Assembly (NCBI RefSeq): GCF_045679555.1 | Contig: NC_092092.1 | Span: forward strand, 21,876,969-21,940,968 | From: Salvelinus alpinus | Lineage: Eukaryota; Chordata; Actinopteri; Salmoniformes; Salmonidae | Direction: 5' to 3' | DNA: 64,000 nt | Part shown: one piece after another, positions 59,401 through 64,000 of the stretch | How positions within the stretch are numbered: the first letter of the stretch is position 1 | Layout: each line of letters begins with the position of its first letter | The notes under the pieces: model-generated | What the model saw: only the letters and a program-made list of their open reading frames with translations | The model's database searches: none | What the model was told of the DNA's origin: nothing | Program-made: the position numbers and the translations under genes

Positions 59401-62400
59401 TCTAATCTATGGATTTCACATGACTGGGCAGGGGCGAAGTGGTTGTGAGGCTGGTTGGACGTGCTGTCAAATTCTCTAAAACCACTTTGGAGGTGGCTTA
59501 TGGTAGAGAAATGAACATTGAATTATCTGGCAACAGCTCTGGTGGCCATTCCTGCAGTCAACATGTCAGCATGCTCCCTCAAAATGTAGACATCTGTGGC
59601 ATTGTGTTGTGTGACAATACTGCACATTTAAGAGTGGCCTTTTATTTTCCCCCGCACAAGGTACACCTATGTAATGATCATGCTGTGTGTAATGATCATG
59701 CTGTTTAATCAGCTTCTTGATATGTCACACCTGTCAGGTGAATGGATTATCTTGGCAAAGGAGAAATGCTCACTAACATTTGAGAGAAACAAGCTTTTTG
59801 TGCGTATGGACAATTTTTGGGATATTTTATTCAGCTCATGAAACATGGGACCAACACTTTACATGTTGCGTTTATATTTTTGTTCAGTAAATCATAATAA
59901 ACTTGTCAAATAATGTAACATAACGCAACATATATTATACTAAATAGAGTGGCATAGATTTTAGTAACATATAATATGTTTTGCTCTGAGACCAGACTGT
60001 CAGAGTAATTTGTTTCTGGGTGCCGAGACTACTAACATAATCAGTAACATTAAATACTTACCACAGTGGAACATAAATGCACAAATCATACCTGACATAG
60101 ACCTACAGTACATTTTTTAGTACAATGCCTCCACTTACCATGCAATCTATGTAAAATACTGTAATTCTACTACCGCACAATCATATTTGTCTCATCCTTG
60201 GCTTTCTGTGTGTGCCAGGCTCAGGGAAGACCACTCTCCTGGATGCCATCTCTGGGAGGATTGGGAACTCAGGGACTCTTCTGGGAGATGTGTCTGTCAA
60301 CGGGAGGAAGCTGAAAAGAGAGCAGTACCAGGATTGTTTCTCCTATGTGCTACAGGTAAACACACACAAACAAAGTAATACAGTCTCACCTCTCACTCAC
60401 TATTCACAGACCGCCATAAATATTGTTCTTAGCTTATCATATTTGCTAGCAGTATAAAGTTCAAGCTGGCTGACATTACGTTGAGCTTTGTCCGTAAACT
60501 GCTGCATGAGAAAGTGAGAGAGAGTGGGTGAAATACGTGGCATGGGGTAAATAAGAGTCCACAAATACACTCTCTCCATCAACTCTACTCACTTCAAGTA
60601 GGGGATGGGTGGCCAGCCAGGGTGGAATTAACTGGAGTTACAGATAGCTTCTACATACAGTAATCTTTCTCTGGGATGTTCATGTGTATCCACAGCTAAA
60701 TTAAATCACTGAGTTTAGAACCCAGTCCTTTGAAATAATCTCTCCTTTTACTGCAGATAAAATCCTCCCTGCTCACCGGAGCCATAAACTAATCCAGTCA
60801 TTAAATTTCCCTCCTAAGCCTTGGATGAGATGGTGATATTAAATCGCACAGTAATTAAGAAGAAGAGCAGGAGAGTTCATTCACGCACGCACTTACCCAT
60901 GCTTCCACGCTCATACCCATGGTGCGTGAGCACATCAAAGTTCCATAATCCAGTAGGGCTCTGCTGTCAGTCAATCATTAAAGCTCAGCCCATTCAATCT
61001 ATGTTAGGGGCACACAGTAAACAGAAAGAGAAAGACAACATTATACAGCTGCCATACATACACACAAAACTCTCACAGTTCACCTCACCTTTAACACGGA
61101 TCACTTAGGTAACAGACAGTCCCCTACGTCTGTGCAGAGGTAGGTAACAGACAGTCCCCTACGTCTGTGCAGGGGTAGGTAACAGACAGTCCCCTACGTC
61201 TGTGCAGAGGTAGGTAACAGACAGTCCCCTACGTCTGTGCAGAGGTAGGTAACAGACAGTCCCCGACGTCTGTGCAGAGGTAGGTAACAGACAGTCCCCT
61301 ACGTCTGTGCAGAGGTAGGTAACAGACAGTCCCCGACGTCTGTGCAGAGGTAGGTAACAGACAGTCCCCTACGTCTGTGCAGAGGTAGGTAACAGACAGT
61401 CCCCGACGTCTGTGCAGAGGTAGGTAACAGACAGTCCCCTACGTCTGTGCAGAGGTAGGTAACAGCTACAACTACTTGACATCAGTTGACCATTTTACAA
61501 AGGATACATGGTGCTCTGAGTAGAAAACGTAGAGTTCACTATACAGTGCATACACAATACATGGACTACTAATATTTTGATCTCATGCCTTCGATCTGTC
61601 TTTATCCCTGGCTTTCTGTCTTCCCTCTGTAGAGTGACAACCTGCTGAGTTACCTGACAGTGGAGGAGACTCTGACATACACAGCCCAGTTGGCCCTGAG
61701 ACGACACTCAGCAGACGTCATCCACAAGAAGGTGTGAATCGTACAGACTATAGATAACCTTCAGACCAGGGCTGGCCTACAACAGATACACATTAAGATA
61801 TCTTTGATTTCTCAAGCGATTCTGGTATCAACTGTGATAAGTTGTTGACCCCTGACCACTTGGCCTGGCCTGCAGGTGTTGGCGGTGATGGCGGAGCTGA
61901 GTCTAGGTCACGTGGCCCACAGTGTGATCGGAGGACGCATCTTCCCAGGGATCTCTGGGGGAGAGAGGAGGAGGGTGTCCATTGCCATGCAGTTGCTTCA
62001 GGACCCTAGTGAGTACAAAGAAGCTGTCTTTGGTCATTGCCTGTGCAGAATTTCAGGAGACAAGCATGTAAATACCCCTTAAACAAACACATAACTATAC
62101 CATACATGACTAAAATATGTGTAGAAAAAATACAGGCTATTCTACAAAACCAAGAAAACACATTTTCAATATCATGGATTAGAATAAGAGTATGTCACCT
62201 TGAGTGAAGGAAAAAGTTGATCATCACAAAGTTCAACCACTTCTGAGCGGCTAACAATGAGACCTGTGTCTAATAATAGACTAGAAACAAAGAGGGATGG
62301 ACAGAGGGGTGATAAGAGAGGGAGAGATGGGGGGGTAATGAAAGACAGGGTTATTACACACTCAGTATTAAGCTGAGTGAATCATGTGGGGGGTCCCAGG

Positions 62401-63969
62401 TGGAGTTTATCAGGGCCTGAGGACCCACAGGGGGTGAGGGGGTCTCAGTCCTCATTCGGATTAGACGGAGCACTCTCCACCCAAACACTAGGCCACATTA
62501 ATGAAGGGTTCCCATCCGCTGCCTCGCCAATCAACCAGGAAATGAATTAATCATCACACAATTAATGCATCTGTTAATTCCACTCATCCTTTTTAAAAAG
62601 GCAATCTTTTAATTGTGCTAATTGGATGAATTAACAGAAAAGAACACACTTATCTCAAAGAGTGGCCCCTTAGAGGGGGACTGTGCCATTTAAAAAAGTT
62701 CAACTCTGTTTTTAAAAGTTAGAATAAAATTGATGTGGAAGTTTTTTCAATGTTAAATATTTCCGATGTGTTACTTTGGGACATGTGATGTCGTTTCAGA
62801 GGTCATCCTTCTGGACGAGCCAACCACGGGCCTTGACAGCATGACGGCCAATCAGATTGTTGTTTTACTGGCTGAGCTGGCCAGAAGGGACCGCATTGTC
62901 ATAGTAACCATCCACCAGCCACGCTCTGAACTCTTCAGGGTGAGGGAAAGAGAACAAAGCTGCTTTGTGTTATTCCCTTACGTTCAGTGATTATGTCAAC
63001 TTTCCTGATTATTTTCATCCCTGATATTTGTCTGTTGATGCATTATACTCTCTGTTATGTGTGTTCCCTAGGTCTTCAGTAGAATAGCCATAATGAGTAA
63101 AGGTGAGCTGGTGTTCTGTGGCCAGCCTGGAGAGATGGTGGACTTTTTCAGCGCATGTGGCTACAACTGTCCAGACTACTGCAACCCCTTTGATATCTAT
63201 GGTACAGTAATATATTAACTTCACACAATGTATTCATGTACCACCCCTATCTCTCTATTGACCCTCCCTCCTGGTCTGCCCTATGGATTGACCAACAGTG
63301 GATCTGACGTCAGTGGACACGCGCTGCAGTGAGAGAGAGGCCACCACCTACAGCCGCATGCACGAGATCACCTCGTCCTATCAGGACTCAGAGATCAATC
63401 AGAGCATGCTGAGACAGATTGAGCAGAGTTGCCAGCGAACAGACAAACCCAGCATCCCCTTCAAGAGCAAAGAGTCACCCAGCGGCCTGGCCAAACTGGC
63501 TGTGCTTCTCAGGTCAGAGGTCAAACTACCGTGCTGTGTTTGATTATGAAGGTAAAATAAGTCTGTTTTTTTCCTAAGGGTATAGTAGCCTATGATGTGG
63601 TAGTATGATGCCACTACCTCTGATTTACTGTCTGACTCAGTCCTGTCTAACCTCCATCGTCTCCAGTGCTGTCTGCACTGATCTGGCTTCTGGCAACGCG
63701 TGTCGTGTTAGAATGACGCCACCTGACGGAAGACAATGGTCTAACCTTTCTCTCTTTCTGTAGGAGGACTGTGAGGAACCTGTCTCGAGACAGGATGGGT
63801 GTCCTGATGCGTCTGTCCCAGAACCTCATCTATGGCCTGTTTGTGGCCTTCTTTGTCATGAGGCTGGACGATGACATCACCAAGGGAGCGGTACAGGACC
63901 GGATTGGCATCATCTACCAAGCTATGGGGGCGTCGCCTTACACTGGCATGCTGAACGCTGTAGCTCTGT
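56295..63969 (+). CDS. abcg5: ABCG5, sterol half-transporter, 5' nine exons (runs off the right edge)
   Basis: ABCG5 is the obligate partner of ABCG8 in biliary and intestinal sterol export. Nine exons (56295-56470, 57243-57364, 60219-60355, 61633-61731, 61876-62008, 62800-62939, 63072-63201, 63299-63512, 63764-63969) join in one open frame of 452 codons; human ABCG5 has 651, so the last membrane segments lie beyond the window. ATPase motifs: Walker A GNSGSGKT (K about 103), signature ISGGER (about 204-209), Walker B VILLDE (E about 229), H-loop HQPRSE (H about 261). The first membrane helix follows in exon 9. Human ABCG5 has ISTGER at the signature; this one is canonical. The start at 56295 ([10 protein letters not shown]) has A at -3; an in-frame ATG at 56175 would add 40 residues with no counterpart in mammals. 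Intron 2 holds nested transposons. Confidence 0.93.
56799..57184. mobile_element. Non-autonomous DNA element with inverted ends
   Basis: TTGGGTCGTTCCACGAAATG and CATTTCATGGAACGAGCCAA are inverted termini about 380 bases apart. AT-rich, non-coding, in ABCG5 intron 1, about 60 bases before exon 2. Confidence 0.65.
57243..57364 (+). CDS. abcg5: ABCG5 exon 2 (first half of Walker A)
   Basis: Acceptor CCTTGTCAG. It reads [20 protein letters not shown], then [14 protein letters not shown]. The donor splits the Gly of Walker A. Confidence 0.93.
57488..59058 (+). mobile_element. Tc1-like transposon with dead transposase
   Basis: Left end TACAGTGCCTTGCAAAAGTA; right end degraded (GGGTGAATACTTTCTCAAGC). 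Transposase blocks [20 protein letters not shown] and [15 protein letters not shown] (58,554-58,748) are clear; upstream parts are full of stops and frame changes. Confidence 0.82.
59300..59889 (+). mobile_element. Internally deleted Tc1 (MITE) of the 43.4-kb family
   Basis: Ends TACTGAACAAAAATATAAAC and GTTTATATTTTTGTTCAGTA match those at 43,399-44,749, but only 590 bases remain and most of the transposase gene is gone. Confidence 0.8.
59996..60218 (+). other. ABCG5 intron 2, unique part
   Basis: No repeat recognised. Leads into the exon 3 acceptor. Confidence 0.4.
60219..60355 (+). CDS. abcg5: ABCG5 exon 3 (Walker A, Q-loop)
   Basis: It reads [40 protein letters not shown] and LQ. Acceptor GTGCCAG, donor CAG|GTAAAC. 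Confidence 0.95.
60356..61105 (+). other. ABCG5 intron 3, left part
   Basis: No gene or repeat recognised. Confidence 0.4.
61106..61466. repeat. Minisatellite, 35-bp unit, about 10 copies
   Basis: Unit TAGGTAACAGACAGTCCCCT + ACGTCTGTGCAGAGG, starts every 35 bases from 61,106. One position is T or G (CCCTACG/CCCGACG) and alternates in the second half of the array. Confidence 0.95.
61633..61731 (+). CDS. abcg5: ABCG5 exon 4
   Basis: It reads [20 protein letters not shown] and [13 protein letters not shown]. 33 codons, phase 0. Donor GTGTGA is less common but fits. Confidence 0.93.
61876..62008 (+). CDS. abcg5: ABCG5 exon 5 (signature motif)
   Basis: It reads [20 protein letters not shown], then [20 protein letters not shown]. 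The codons TCT GGG GGA GAG encode a canonical SGGE where human ABCG5 has STGE. Confidence 0.95.
62009..62799 (+). other. ABCG5 intron 5
   Basis: 62,530-62,640 is AT-rich with several TTAAT/ATTAA motifs and could be conserved regulatory DNA. No repeat recognised. Confidence 0.35.
62800..62939 (+). CDS. abcg5: ABCG5 exon 6 (Walker B, H-loop)
   Basis: It reads [20 protein letters not shown] and [15 protein letters not shown]. The catalytic glutamate and H-loop histidine are present. Acceptor CGTTTCAG, donor GTGAGG. Confidence 0.95.
63072..63201 (+). CDS. abcg5: ABCG5 exon 7
   Basis: It reads [20 protein letters not shown], then [11 protein letters not shown]. It matches human ELIFCGTPAEMLDFF and CPEHSNPFDFY. 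Confidence 0.94.
63299..63512 (+). CDS. abcg5: ABCG5 exon 8
   Basis: It reads [20 protein letters not shown], ending [18 protein letters not shown]. This is the linker to the membrane domain. Donor AG|GTCAGA. Confidence 0.93.
63764..63969 (+). CDS. abcg5: ABCG5 exon 9 (first membrane segment)
   Basis: It reads [20 protein letters not shown], then [14 protein letters not shown] (membrane segment) and [14 protein letters not shown]. Donor T|GTAAGT at 63970. Later exons are outside the window. Confidence 0.93.
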
Positions 63970-64000
63970 GTAAGTTAGCTTGCTGTATCTTACACTGACA

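Larger units (their letters stand above)
57427..59995. mobile_element. Long-TIR DNA element split by two Tc1-type insertions
   Basis: CTGGTCTCAGAGCAAAATGT at the left and ATATGTTTTGCTCTGAGACC + AG at the right form inverted repeats of about 60 bases. Host sequence remains only at 57,427-57,487, 59,060-59,299 and 59,890-59,995. In ABCG5 intron 2. Confidence 0.7.

Overview
The window is nuclear DNA of a salmonid fish (trout, salmon or char type). Three spliced vertebrate genes can be read exon by exon. The introns are filled with repeats that I recognise, from memory, as salmonid families: several Tc1-like transposons including a Sleeping Beauty-type copy, L2/Rex/RSg-1-like LINEs, tRNA-derived SINEs, and an LTR element with TGTAACG...CTTACA ends. 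Family names come from sequence familiarity, not a database search.

Gene layout: (1) about 4.1-36.5 kb, + strand: the last 15 coding exons of LRPPRC, a mitochondrial PPR RNA-binding protein (about 586 codons, ending in a stop). Earlier exons lie left of the window or were not recognised in the first 4 kb. (2) 38.6-56.1 kb, - strand: a complete 13-exon ABCG8, 717 codons, with every splice phase consistent. (3) 56.3 kb to the right edge, + strand: the first nine exons of ABCG5 (452 codons), continuing beyond the window. ABCG5 and ABCG8 are head to head with about 200 bp between the predicted start codons, and ABCG8 and LRPPRC are tail to tail. This is the same order and orientation as human 2p21. 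ABCG5 and ABCG8 are half-transporters that form the obligate heterodimer exporting sterols from enterocytes and hepatocytes, so a shared promoter fits co-expression. The short spacer carries an HNF4-like and a GATA motif side by side.

The most interesting protein-level observation concerns nucleotide-binding site 1 of the ABCG5/ABCG8 dimer. In human this site is degenerate: the ABCG8 Walker A has R instead of K, and the ABCG5 signature has STGE. Here both halves are canonical (ABCG8 GCGKT, ABCG5 SGGE), which raises the possibility that this fish sterol transporter has two competent ATP sites.

Repeat layout: a LINE scrap and minus-strand LINE pieces (0.4-5 kb); a hAT-type MITE with a perfect 8-bp target duplication (9.9 kb); a Penelope-like GIY-YIG endonuclease remnant and a frameshifted Tc1 (12-14.7 kb); a four-level nest of elements (18.9-24.0 kb); a minisatellite of about 40 x 53 bp (30.8-32.9 kb); a Sleeping Beauty-type Tc1 ending about 42 bp before the last LRPPRC exon; another Tc1 between LRPPRC and ABCG8; SINE clusters, a Tc1 and small tandem arrays in ABCG8 introns; a young LTR element (47.9-50.8 kb; LTRs of 488 bp with one difference, 5-bp TSD) whose only ORF is proline-rich and internally repetitive; a LINE split by a 1.43-kb repeat with about 113-bp direct repeats on both sides (52-55.7 kb); a second three-element nest in ABCG5 intron 2; and a 35-bp array with alternating units in ABCG5 intron 3. 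No true tRNA or rRNA gene, CRISPR array or prokaryotic feature was seen.
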